A stretch of DNA of 64,000 nucleotides, taken from contig OY757026.1 of the NCBI GenBank assembly GCA_963580285.1, forward strand, positions 67,395,396 through 67,459,395, in the 5' to 3' direction. The DNA is from Lucinisca nassula. Its lineage: Eukaryota; Mollusca; Bivalvia; Lucinida; Lucinidae. The position numbers were made by a program, and so were the translations under genes. Below, in pieces: positions 52,775 to 63,300 of the stretch (within the stretch, counting starts at the first letter, position 1; each line of letters begins with the position of its first letter). The notes beneath the pieces are model-generated. The model saw only the letters and a list, made by a program, of their open reading frames with translations. It did no database searches and was not told the DNA's origin.

Positions 52775-52837
52775 CTGGAGGTGCCAGGGTTGGCATTAAA
52801 ATAGCTTTTCCTTTTTGACCCTGTGAGCAGCTACTGT

Positions 52838-53465
52838 AGACTGCAAGAATCATACACGGTTGTGGGTAGTCGATGGAAATATCCGTCCAGAGGATCACTG
52901 TCCCGCATCGCGAGGCTTGCCGAGTAACGCCGGACAGCAGCGATACCGAGGGACAGATTTTTCTGTCCACCATCCACAACCGTGTAAGATTCTTTTTCTT
53001 GCATACCTTTCGTTTATGAGAGTGGATTTTGTTTATTAAATTACGATAACACTCCCGTGTGACATAGTGCATTTTTCACATCTCCAAAATGGCTACTTTT
53101 CTGATAAAAAAAAATCCGTGATATTTATCTTATAAATACTTCAAACATAGATTGTGGGTGCTCGTTAGAACCTATGTCTTGGAGCAAAAATAAGAAAATT
53201 GGTGTATACACCCTTAAACCCGAGTTTTCTCTATATATAGTGGGGTTTAGGGGGTGTTTTTTCACGGACTTGATCACGTGATAATGCAACGACTTCGATT
53301 TCCGACGTCCGCCATATTCTGACATCAATGTACATGCAGTGTATGTTTGAAGGTTTAACGTACTCGTCAAACACGCGAACTTGCTGGATTTGTATCTTAT
53401 CACTGGATAGGATATGAATTCCTGTCACTGGGTTGTCCAGGATTTTCTTACCTGGTGTGCAAGAA
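52838..53465. mobile_element. Family-E element split by an F2 MITE
   Basis: Hairpin half at 52838-53010 (GAGGATCACTGTCCCGCATC), F2 at 53040-53282, then the other half (ACGACTTCGATTTCCGACG to CCTGGTGTGCAAGAAA). Just upstream of the first coding exon. Confidence 0.7.
53040..53282 (-). mobile_element. MITE family F2
   Basis: ACGATAACACTCCCGTGTGA to CACGGACTTGATCACGTGAT. One hairpin arm is missing. Confidence 0.8.
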
Positions 53466-53744
53466 AGTACTATCTTGAATATGTGTAAGAAAAATTAAAT
53501 AGTATAGTAATCTTATTCGCATTTGTTCGCATAAACGTCAGATCTAGGTTGAAAGTTTGGCAAATACAGTACTTTCGCTATAATTTTGTATCTTTTATTT
53601 AAGAGTTTTCTTTTTCTCCTAATTCACGTTTCCATATGTCAGTCAGCTGTCTTCGAAATTAATCTTCGCATCGTTTCACACAATACCATGCATTAAGTGT
53701 AATGGATCTGAAAATGTTTGGTAAAATAGTACAAGTATTTGTAT

Positions 53745-54035
53745 ATGCATTGGCAAACAAGAACAATAATAAACGACAGCAGAAATCCACGAATAGCATT
53801 TGAACGATCAGTAAAAATATTTACGGGGAGGAATGGCAAATCGATTTTACGTGGCCACACTCCTCGCCCGGTAGATGAAACGTTGGTGCCTTGACTGGTC
53901 AGGAATCCATGCAGGGGCCGGCAATTCCAAAGCAAACCCAGCCGGCACATGACGTAATTGTGACGCCACATGAACGTCGTTGCAACGTCATGACGTTTAT
54001 GCAACGTCACATCCACATTGGTACAAACGATAACT
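53745..54035 (-). mobile_element. PLE 3' UTR scrap plus ACGTC repeat
   Basis: 53745-53900 matches PLE 3' UTR in reverse (AATCGATTTTACGTGGCCAC). 53940-54035 is the ACGTC-rich repeat (GGCACATGACGTAATTGTGA). Confidence 0.6.
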
Positions 54036-54477
54036 CCGCCTAGTCAATCGTATCTGCGACTACTATTATACTTCCCATTCAAACATATGTAGACTGTCCA
54101 ACTAGGATCAGAGATATGCAAGAATTCTGGTAGGGCAAAGCGGCTCATGACTGAAAGAATATGACGTTATGAAATGCATTATAGACAGCGTATGGTCCAC
54201 AAAGCTCAGAAACCTTCCGCTCCTTATTGCATTCTGACTGACAAAAAGGCTATATCGGGTTGAACGCATTAAGGGAAGGGTATATCCTAAATCGTCCATG
54301 AAGCTATCAACAGGCTACCACAAGTGGATTGAGTGTGTGCTTGAGTTTTACGTCCCAGCGACAGGTAAGGTAATACAAAAACGGAACCTCGGTTTAAATA
54401 CGTTCTATAAAAGGGTTTTCCTTTGGAAGCAAGGAATACACCACAGAACTGAAATATATGAAGTGTACATGTTTTCT

Positions 54478-54523
54478 GGGCCAGACTAGCTAGTTTCGGC
54501 CAATTAGGCCTCTTCAGTGACCC
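54478..54523 (-). ncRNA. Hammerhead ribozyme, unit 1
   Basis: Minus strand, from 54523: stem I GGGUCA with UGGCCC, core CUGAAGA (position 7 may be any base), stem II GGCC-UAAUU-GGCC, GAAA, stem III CU-AGCU-AG, then UC. Expected cleavage between 54484 and 54483. All conserved core bases are present. Confidence 0.85.
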
Positions 54524-54738
54524 TCAGATATTTTCAAAATTCCACAATGGAATCAATGATCCCAAAGGACAAGAAAATATAATCTACACTATGATATAGA
54601 GCAGGGAGACGTTTTACCGCCGCCACACATTCCCACACATCAGCTGTAGTGATGCTAAATACGTTCTATAAAAGGGTTATCCTTTGGAAGCAAGGAATAC
54701 ACCACAGAACTGAAATATATGAAGTGTACATGTTTTCT

Positions 54739-54784
54739 GGGCCAGACTGGCTAGTTTCGACCAATTAGGCCTCTTCAGTGACCC
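54739..54784 (-). ncRNA. Hammerhead ribozyme, unit 2
   Basis: As unit 1. Two substitutions keep the fold: stem II becomes GGCC/GGUC (G-U wobble), and the stem III loop becomes AGCC. Core and cleavage triplet are intact. Confidence 0.8.
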
Positions 54785-54999
54785 TCAGATATTTTCAAAA
54801 TTCCACAATGGAATAAATGATCCCAAAGGACAAGAAAATATAATCTACTCTATGATGTAGGGCAGGGAGACGTTTTACCGCCGCCACACATTCCCACACA
54901 CCAGCTGTAGTGAAGCTTAATACGTTCTTTAAAAGGGTTATCCTTTGGAAGCAAGGAATACACCACAGAACTGAAATATATGAAGTGTACATGTTTTCT

Positions 55000-55045
55000 G
55001 GGCCAGCCTAGCTAGTTTCGGCCAATTAGGCCTCTTCAGTGACCC
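55000..55045 (-). ncRNA. Hammerhead ribozyme, unit 3 (probably inactive)
   Basis: Same layout, but the base after stem III is G where a U is required (GGC in place of GUC), so cleavage should be lost. Confidence 0.7.
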
Positions 55046-55447
55046 TCAGATATTTTCAAAATTCCACAATGGAATCTTGATCCCAAAGGACAAGAAAATG
55101 TAATCTACACTATTATGTAGGGAAGTGAGACGTTTTACCGCCGCCACACATTCCCACACACCAGCTGTAGTGAAGCTAAATACGTCCTATAAAAGGGTTA
55201 AAGACTTACCCAAAAATGTGGAAAAACCCGGGATCGAACACACGACCCCTGGTTTATGAGGCGAGTAGCATAACCACTACACCATGGGGGTAACATGTGG
55301 ATTATAATCCGCCATTTTGTGAGTTACCAACCGTCTCTGGGACAGTGAAAGCACTAACACTCCTCTCATCTGGTACTGCGTCAAGATAATGTACAATACC
55401 TGCATAGATCTTCTTCAAGTTGCAGAACAACTGATCATTCGAGAATT

Positions 55448-55898
55448 TTCACATTATGTGGGGCATAAGAACCGAATATGAGTGTGAGGGGTGGATAGAA
55501 AAATCCGTCCAGAGGGTCACTGTCCGGCATCACGGGGCTTCCCGAGTGATGCCGGACAGTGATCCTGAGGGACGGATATTTCTAGCCATCCCTTACACCC
55601 ATATACATGTAGCTTTCTTTTTCTTACATACATTCAATTTCTTACCGCGGATTTTAATGCTGCAGTCACTTCGAGTACCGACGTCCGCCAAATTGTGATG
55701 ACAGTACAATAATGTTTAGTGACGTCACGTAACGTGCTGTGACGTCAACCTTAACGACGGCGCATACGATGTCGTAATCAACCAGTGCATTTATCAAACA
55801 CGCGATTATATTCGATTTTGGGTCGGAACACCAGGGTTAGAACATAAATTTCTATCCCAGGGTGAAATCACGGATTTGCTCGTCTGGTGTGCAAGAAA
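55448..55898. mobile_element. Family-E element, complete
   Basis: Hairpin GAGTGTGAGGGGTGGATAG to ATCCCTTACACCCATAT with inner GGTCACTGTCCGGCATCAC, then AGTGACGTCACGTAACGTGC and the end CTGGTGTGCAAGAAAA. Best copy of the family. Confidence 0.85.
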
Positions 55899-56039
55899 AA
55901 AGAAGCCATCCCTCAAAGATGCACCAATTATATACATATTAAAACGGAAAGGGTATAAACAAGCTGTAACAACGGTCTGGACAATCTTCCAAGAGTCTAA
56001 CATAACCGACTGACCGAACACATTTAACAGCCAGTGCTT

Positions 56040-56690
56040 CTACCATAAATCCAAGATCTATTCAGATTCTGGAAGGAACAACTGCCATGATCTTCACACC
56101 AATGCAGCTTAATTGTCAGGAACAGAATGTGGATGTCAACATGACCTTTGTTTGCCATACCAAAGCGTCGGACACAGTCAGTCGTGAGTGACTGGATAAA
56201 TCATGTCCAAGGCTTAGTCCAAAACATTTTTGCATGCTTGCTCGGGACAAAACACATCACGAAAACACGCCTATACAGAGGTGGAAAATTGTGATATTAT
56301 TCTTACATTTGCTCAAAATACAGATTGTTGGTACATGTACACGCTAGAACCGCCTTATACCAACACTCTACATTTTAGAGCAGAAATAAGAAAAATAATG
56401 CATACCCCTGTAAACCCCAGTTTTGCTGTATAAAAGTGGCGTTTAAGGGAGTCATTATTATATAAGCGTGTTCTCGTGATGGCCGATGGCGAGCTTTCTA
56501 ATCCTTTTTCTGCGTCAAATGGAGTGACGCAAGGTTGTGTTGAGTGCAAGTGTTTTCTACCATGCTCAAAGATATTTTCCATGATGGTGACAATGGCACA
56601 TGTCTACCTATTATGCATCACGTTTTCGGAAGCTTTGCAAGATAGGAATGTTACAAGCTCAATACAAGGTACAGACTATAATGTGCGGGT
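56040..56690 (+). pseudogene. RTE-type LINE fragment with a MITE insert
   Basis: CAGGAACAGAATGTGGATG and CACAGTCAGTCGTGAG match motif A of 6545-8490. After the MITE, GATGGCGAGCTTTCTAATCC and AATGGAGTGACGCAAGGTTG continue (NGVTQGCV). Dead. Confidence 0.75.
56255..56481 (-). mobile_element. MITE family A
   Basis: CATCACGAAAACACGCCTAT to AAGCGTGTTCTCGTGATG. Hairpin mostly deleted (CGCTAGAACCGCC remains). Confidence 0.85.
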
Positions 56691-56694
56691 TCCG

Positions 56695-56860
56695 AGGGTC
56701 ACAGTCCGGCATCACACACATGTAAGATTCTTTTTCTTGCATGCCATTCATTTCTGTGCGTGGATTTTTAATAATGCAGCGACGTCCGCCATATTGCGTC
56801 ATTATGTTGTACTCACCATTGTTGCGCTTAATCACATGGTTAATTGTATCAAAGCACTGT
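56695..56860. mobile_element. Family-E fragment
   Basis: GAGGGTCACAGTCCGGCATC, ATTCTTTTTCTTGCATGCC and AGCGACGTCCGCCATATTG. Confidence 0.6.
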
Positions 56861-56869
56861 TAAAAGCTC

Positions 56870-57355
56870 CAATATTTGTGTACATTTGTGCGTACTTTAG
56901 TCAAATGAGTTCGTTTCTATTTGGCTAATAGAGATAACTTTTTATCAGTTTAAGTTAAAACAAGACAGTCGTTCAACTTATCTGCATATTAGGCAATGTT
57001 ACCCCGTATATGACAATGAAATCATGCATCTTATAAGTTTTGAGTGGTCCATTTCAAATGAAAGGGGTGTCAGGTATGTTTTGTCTATTATAAATTTTAC
57101 ATAAATGTATGTACTTTGAGCAGTGAAGGACAAGATCGGACGCCGCCTTCTGCTAAGTCCGATCTGGCAATGTCCCACTAATGGGACGCTTGGCACGTAT
57201 GAGTAAAGATAACCAGTTTAATAAAGGGTTCAAATATAGTTCTTCATGAATTATCATAGTACTTTGCAAAGTCGAAAAAAACACACAAAACCCAAGTCCG
57301 CAGACTTCAAATTTGCATACATGAAAAATTTAAAAGAAAGACCTCAGTGAAATGA
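56870..57355. other. No clear feature
   Basis: AT-rich. A GCAAACAG-type hairpin scrap may lie at 57120-57185 (AGATCGGACG / AGTCCGATCT). Confidence 0.4.
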
Positions 57356-57357
57356 CG

Positions 57358-57692
57358 TACAGTCGAACTTCGATGGCTCGAACCCCTTTGGGACTATGAC
57401 ATTTCATTCGAGATAGCGGTAGTTCGAGCCACTGAAGGTAACTGCCAAGAGGCATAATGAGATACTTTTGAACATCTTTCGAAGTTAGATAATGAAAATG
57501 TTTGCTGTGTGTACTCATTAGAATCGCCTCACCGAGGCGATTCTAATGAGTACACACAGCACACATTTGCCAGATAAAAGACTAAAATCTCCTTAATCAT
57601 CCCCCACCATTACTTATCTTGAGGATTTCCCTAGGGGCTCAAGTACGAGTTCGACCCAGCCATGGTTAACGAGCCATCGAAGTTCTACTGTA
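57358..57692. mobile_element. pogo/Tigger-like MITE with the shared hairpin
   Basis: TACAGTCGAACTTCGATGG to CCATCGAAGTTCTACTGTA. Centre ACTCATTAGAATCGCCTCAC and its complement. Full copy, same family as 28794-29144. Confidence 0.88.
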
Positions 57693-57725
57693 TTTTCTTC
57701 ATAGCTTAAAATACAAGAATAGTTT

Positions 57726-57985
57726 TCAGAAGTAAACAAGCGTCATTTTTAACCCATAAGATGCCAATCACAACAGTTGTCGTCTGCTTTGTTTTCTGCT
57801 GGTAACTTTGAAAATCATTTTGCAAACAGTGTGGGTCCAAATCAGACTGGCCTTCTAGGCGCAATCTGATGAGGGTCCACGTGGTTTGCTTGCAAAAAAT
57901 ATGTTTGAAAAGTTTGCAGGAAGATGCAGCAGACGACATAAGAAGACAACATTTTCACATGTCCTTTTTCTTGGCATCTTAAGGA
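57726..57985. repeat. GCAAACAG hairpin repeat, diverged
   Basis: TTTGCAAACAGTGTGGGTCC and GGGTCCACGTGGTTTGC arms around CAGACTGGCCTTC. Confidence 0.6.
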
Positions 57986-57986
57986 T

Positions 57987-58165
57987 TAATGTTTGTTTGT
58001 TTGATTTGAGGTTTAACGTCCCCGTCAACACTGTAAAGGTCATTTTGGAGACCTTCCACATTTGTGGGACTTTTACCCGACCTTGAGATGAAATGACATC
58101 TCAAGCCCTGCCACCCAATGAAACCAATAGGGTTTATTAGCATGGACGGGCCGACTTGTCCAAGT
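57987..58165 (-). mobile_element. SINE-1 fragment
   Basis: GTTTGTTTGATTTGAGGTTT to ATTAGCATGGACGG. 5' half missing. Confidence 0.88.
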
Positions 58166-58204
58166 AAAACCGAATTACATGTGCAGTCGCTATGAGCTTG
58201 GGGA

Positions 58205-58520
58205 ATTTGTTTGTTTGTTTGTTTGTTTTAGAGTTTATCGGCCTAGTCAACACTATTTTAGGTCATTTTTGAGCCGGTCAGTTTACCTATCGCCAATTTT
58301 CCTGGGCAGGCTTAAACGTAAGCGGTTATCCAGTACAGTGCACATTCTTTCGCCAGAAACTGACAACTGTCCTTCTTAGATCAGCGGAAGGATGAGAATG
58401 ACGGAAGAAAATATTTCATGATCAATCTCCACGAACAAATGTTGCCGACACCGGCAGGTATCGAATCCGATGAGCTGTTGCCGACACCGGCATGTATCGA
58501 ATCCGATGAGATTGGGGAAC
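58205..58520 (-). mobile_element. SINE-2 with duplicated head
   Basis: Module GAGTTTATCGGCCTAGTCAA, body, then the B-box-like head GGTATCGAATCCGATGAG present twice (58455-58472 and 58492-58510). Confidence 0.75.
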
Positions 58521-59244
58521 AAACGTTTGTTGTAGGGACTGGGTCACATGGTCAAGATGGCCGCAATGCCCACCTGTGGACACAAAACCGTTCAAACTCC
58601 TATGAAGTACCGTTCAATGAATCTCTTTGCATTAAGTTAGTTTGACAAGCAAATGTCATTCTTCAAAGAATTCTAAAACTAGATCAAGCAATTGATTGGG
58701 TCTCACGTTGGCAAACACTTTCTGATAGACAGTTGGGAGGTATTTTAATTGGACAGTACAGGAGTCTGCAATGCAATGTTCACCACCTTGTGTTTTGAAT
58801 TTATTTCTGTCTGCCAGATGACTGACTGGATGTTAATATATAATGAATGATGTTTCAAGTCAAAATGAAATGAAGCTCATCAAAGTCTGAACGCTTTTGT
58901 GTCCACAGGTATATATGGTAAAAAACCTTCTTCCCTGGAACAAAACTGCTGATGCCCTTGAAACCTGGTTTGCAGTATTTCACGCTGGGAAGGCATAACG
59001 GAATCTGGTCGTCCGAAAACAACGTTTCTTGATTCTAGTCGGCTTAGTAAAGGCTTCTGGCTATCCGTTTGGGGAGAAATGACAAGGGGCTATTCTTTAG
59101 ATTTATTTTTTATTCACCGAAAGAACGGTCTTATATATGACTTTGTTTCAAGGAACGACCTATTAATCATTGATTCTAAATAAGATGACATCGTAACAGA
59201 GCTTGAACTCTGTGATTTGTTCGAAGAGATCTACCGCTGATTAC
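58521..59244. other. No clear feature
   Basis: 700 bp without a recognised repeat, exon or long ORF. Confidence 0.4.
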
Positions 59245-59548
59245 CATCACGAAAACACGCCTTTATAATTTTGAGCCCCATGAACCCCACTTTTATATAG
59301 TAAAACTGGGGTTTCCGGGGGTATACCTTATTTTTCTTATTTCTGCTCTAAAATATAGATTGTGGGTACTCGTTAGAACCGCCTCGATGAGGCGGTTCTA
59401 ACGAGTACCCATCGAGGCGGTTCTAACGAGTACCCACAATCTATGTTTTGGGCAGAAATAAGAAAAATATCGCAGTTTTTCTTCTTAAAATTTTGGTTTT
59501 TCGGCGGTAAAATTTACACTGTATTTGTTTAGGCGTGTTTTCGTAATG
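59245..59548 (+). mobile_element. MITE family A with duplicated hairpin arm
   Basis: CATCACGAAAACACGCCTTT to AGGCGTGTTTTCGTAATG. After a perfect hairpin, CGAGGCGGTTCTAACGAGTA is repeated. Confidence 0.92.
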
Positions 59549-59712
59549 TCATTAAACGATTGCCAAACTCGGTACCTTTTCTTTACATATTTATCCTTTC
59601 AATCGACAAATAGTCAAAAATTCCATCACATAACCATTCATTTACTGCTTAGCTCTTCTAGAGAGCACTTATGGTGAGCTTGATTTTCTATTTGACGTCA
59701 TAAATAAGGAAA

Positions 59713-59862
59713 GTTTTCTGGCGAAAGAATGTGCGATGCACTTGTAAACCGCTTACGTATGAGCCTGCCCAGGAAAAGTGTGGGTAGTTAAACTGACCGG
59801 CTCAAAATGACCTAAATGGTGTTGACTGGACCGTTAAACTCCAATAAACACAAACAATTAAG
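59713..59862 (+). mobile_element. SINE-2, 3' half
   Basis: GGCGAAAGAATGTGCGATGC to GTTGACTGGACCGTTAAACT, then CAAAC tail. Confidence 0.75.
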
Positions 59863-60059
59863 GAAAATTAAAACAAATACTGGCACAGGCTATTTGCGTC
59901 CCGACAAAAAAAGAGGCACCGGATTATGATTGTTCTAATGTAAAATGTTTGTAACTGAAAAAAATGGGACGAGCATAGCTATCATGAAAGCTTGCCTCCA
60001 TAAAAGGCAATTAAGGGTAATATGGACTGTTGGGTATAATATACCTACTCGATCTTTAC

Positions 60060-60372
60060 ATTACGAAAATAAGCCTATACAAATACATTGTAAATTTTAC
60101 CACCGAAAACTCGATATGAATCGATATTTTTTTTATTTATGCTCAAAACTTAGGTTGTGGATACTCGTTAGAACCGCCTCAGTGAGGCGGTTCTAACGAG
60201 TACCCACAATCTATGTTTTTAAAACCCGTTCTTGAGTCAAGAGGGACTTTACAGAGAAGTAGTGGGGATAAATTTGGAGATGTTCGTCTTTTATCTTGCA
60301 AATGTATCCTTTGTGCACTCATTAGAATCGCCTCGATAAGGCGCTTCTAATGCACACAACATACATTTTCAT
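60060..60372. mobile_element. Chimeric MITE: family A joined to pogo-like
   Basis: 60060-60230 is family A (ATTACGAAAATAAGCCTATA, full hairpin ACTCGTTAGAACCGCCTCAG). From 60231 it is the pogo-like body with its own hairpin (ACTCATTAGAATCGCCTCG). It ends at the LINE-2 3' terminus. Confidence 0.8.
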
Positions 60373-60373
60373 T

Positions 60374-63300
60374 GGTTTAAACGTATTTATTAGTTTAAGC
60401 AATACATGACAAGACAAATAATGATGTTTACAATATGTTAAAGGATTTGAACGGAAGCTAAATGTAGCTTATGAAGTTCATCTCCTGATAAATGAAAATG
60501 AGAGCGTTTGTACATATATTGGCGGGTTCACTTGAATACAGTTATACGTAGATGACTATACATAGTTGTACTAACCAAGGCAATGGATGAATGAAGAAAA
60601 GATCAAACAAAACAGAGAAAAAAGAACAAATAAGCATGATGTAATGAGAGAAGATGATGAGACAGATACAGCATATGAAAATGAAGATAGGCAAAGATGG
60701 TTATCTGAAGCGATTATTCAACCACCGACCCTTGCTGCATTCATGTGCAGACTGGTGGGGAGAATGCTTCCTTTAATCATATAAAAGTGTCTTTATGTTA
60801 AAATCTTTTGCTGGCTTCTATAAATGCCAATACGTGACGGAAAATTTGTTCGTTATCTTCAAAACATCTTGATGCATCACCATATAAGAGTATTTTGAGA
60901 TTGATGTTGGGTACAAATGATAGGTCTCGGAGTAGTTGATTGCGCTGATTTTGGTAATTAGCACATCGAAAGAAAAAATGGTAAGCGTTTTCAACGTGCC
61001 CGCAAGTACAAGATGGTGAGTCAGTCATGTTTTTTGAAAAAAGATCACTTTTTAAAATACTACAATTGGTTCTCAAGCGAGCATGCATGACTTGCCATTT
61101 TCTCTTACCCCGGTAATAAAATTTTGGTATTTGGACCCTGCTTCCAGTAAGGGCTGTTTTAAAAGACGCCAGTGAAGTAGTTTCTTTAGCCTGATTCGGT
61201 AAGTTATTATAGTCCCTGACAACCGAGGGTAAGAAAGACAAATAATAGTTATGTGTGTTACACTGAATAGTTGTAAAATCATTGGCATTTCGGAGGCCGT
61301 ACATAGTAGTTTCACTAACTAAAGGAGGAACAAGATTTGATAAATAAGTTGGAACTAGATCGTGTTGCATCTTGAAGAATAAAATAAGCTTATGATTGGT
61401 TCTCCTAGTTTGCAATGATTCCCATCCAACTTCTTCGTTTAGAGATTGTAAGGAGACCAAAGCTGTAGCACCTGTAACTATCCTAGCTGCTTCGTTTTGA
61501 ATTTTATCTAGTTCGCGCTTTTCATATTGTGTACAGTTGTCCCATATAATATCTCCGTATTCTAACAGTGGCCGAATAAACGATATGTAAATGACTTCTA
61601 AAGATTTCCTGTCCAAAACAAATTTAAGTCTGCGCATTACATTTAACCTATGCCAGGCTTTCTCTTTGATGATTTCAATATGTGTGTGCCATGTGCCATT
61701 TTCTGAGAAGTAGATACCAAGGTGTTTGTGTGACTGCACTTCTTTGATCTGACGGCCTTCCATAGAGACGGGAGGGTGCCAAGGTTTGTTAACTTTGCGA
61801 GATAAAAGAAGTGACTCGGTTTTTGCGGGATTAAAGGTGACCAGCCATTTATGTGCCCAGTCAGAGATAGTTTGGAGGTCAGTATTGAGAAGGAAAGCAT
61901 CAGAAACTGGGTCTTCAACAATAATATACAATGATGTGTCATCGGCAAATAGTCTTATGTTTGTCTGAATATCTGTAACAATATCATTGATGAATACTAA
62001 AAAAAGCAAAGGGCCTAGAATAGAGCCTTGTGGGACCCCGGCTTTGATGAATTTCCAGTCGGAAGTCGCACCAGGAGACACGACACGCTGTTTTCTTTGT
62101 TTAAGGTAGTCGTCGAACCAGTCAAGAAGAGTGCCTGTGATACCAGCTGCTTTCAGCTTGAATAAGAGGCCTTTGTGCCACACGCGGTCGAAGGCTTTGC
62201 TGATATCACAGAATATTACTCTGACCTCTTTACCTGAGTCCATTGCTTGGCTAAACGTATTGTAGAGATAAGCTAGCTGATTTGTTGTGGAATCGCCTGG
62301 TGTGAACCCCGACTGGTAGGAAGTCAATACATTATTGTCTCGTAAATGATTGTAGACATGTTTAAAAATAGATTTTTCGAATACTTTATCAATATTACTT
62401 AAAAGGGAAATCGGCCTATAGTTAGTAAGTAATGAGGGATCGTCATTCTTGGGAATTGGGGAAACGTTCGCCTTCTTAAAATCATCAGGGACTTTACTAC
62501 TTGCCAGTGACTGATTAAAAAATGATGTTAGTGGAACTGCAATTTCTTCAGCTAGTTCTTTTAAGACCTTGTTACTAACACCGTCTGGTCCTACTGCTTT
62601 GCCGATTGGTAGCGATTTAAGAATAGTTTGAACCTCGTCAGGTGTCAAGATTATGGAGTGGAGTTCAGATTCCACATTATACATTGGCATATGAGGAAGT
62701 TCAGCATTACTATCATTGATAATAGTTTGGTCTCTAAAGTAGTTGTTTAACAAGTTAACCTTCTCAGTGGGATCTGTAACTAGATTACCGGCGGATTTAA
62801 TTGATGGAAGGCTGGTCGATTTAACTGGATTGATAAAATGTTTGAGAGTTACCCACCAATCTCTGGAAGTTAAATTATCGGACTTAAGTTTATTAGCAAG
62901 TTTGTCGGTATGAGCCTGTTTTGAGCGTCGAATTAACGAGATTGTTTTGTTTCGGTAACGGCGAAATTTAGCCCATGCTTCAGGGTCATTAGTGGATTTC
63001 GCCTTACGATATAAGCGTTTCCTTTTCCTTATATGTCTCTTGATAAAGCTAGTAATCCAGGGTGGGTCTGACAATCTAATTCTCGAAGTTTTGTTGGGAA
63101 TGCACTGACTTGAAATGTCTATAAGGTGTTCTGTAATAATACTTGCATAATTATTTATGTCGCTATCTCGAAATAAGTCCCAATCGGTCGTAGCAGCCTT
63201 TTGCCTGAGGAGGTCATAATCTCCTCTGTCGTATAGCCATATGTGTCGGGTTAGAGATATTGATTTGGGTCTTGAGAAATTCATTATTCCAAAAATTGGA

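Larger units (their letters stand above)
54399..55200 (-). mobile_element. Retrozyme array: 261-bp tandem units with hammerheads
   Basis: Three full units start at 54399, 54660 and 54921, plus 20 bp of a fourth at 55181 (TACGTYCTATAAAAGGG). Each holds a hammerhead motif on the minus strand and no coding potential. Small tandem units with one type I hammerhead per unit are the definition of metazoan retrozymes, which are transcribed, self-cleave to unit length and circularise. It sits inside a SINE-3 at TTTAAA. Mobility and transcription are inferred. Confidence 0.8.
54330..55292 (-). mobile_element. SINE-3 split by the retrozyme array
   Basis: 54330-54398 (tail to ACCTCGGTTTAAA) and 55198-55292 (TTAAAGACTTACCC to CACTACACCATGGGGG) are the collinear halves of one minus SINE-3. 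Confidence 0.85.
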
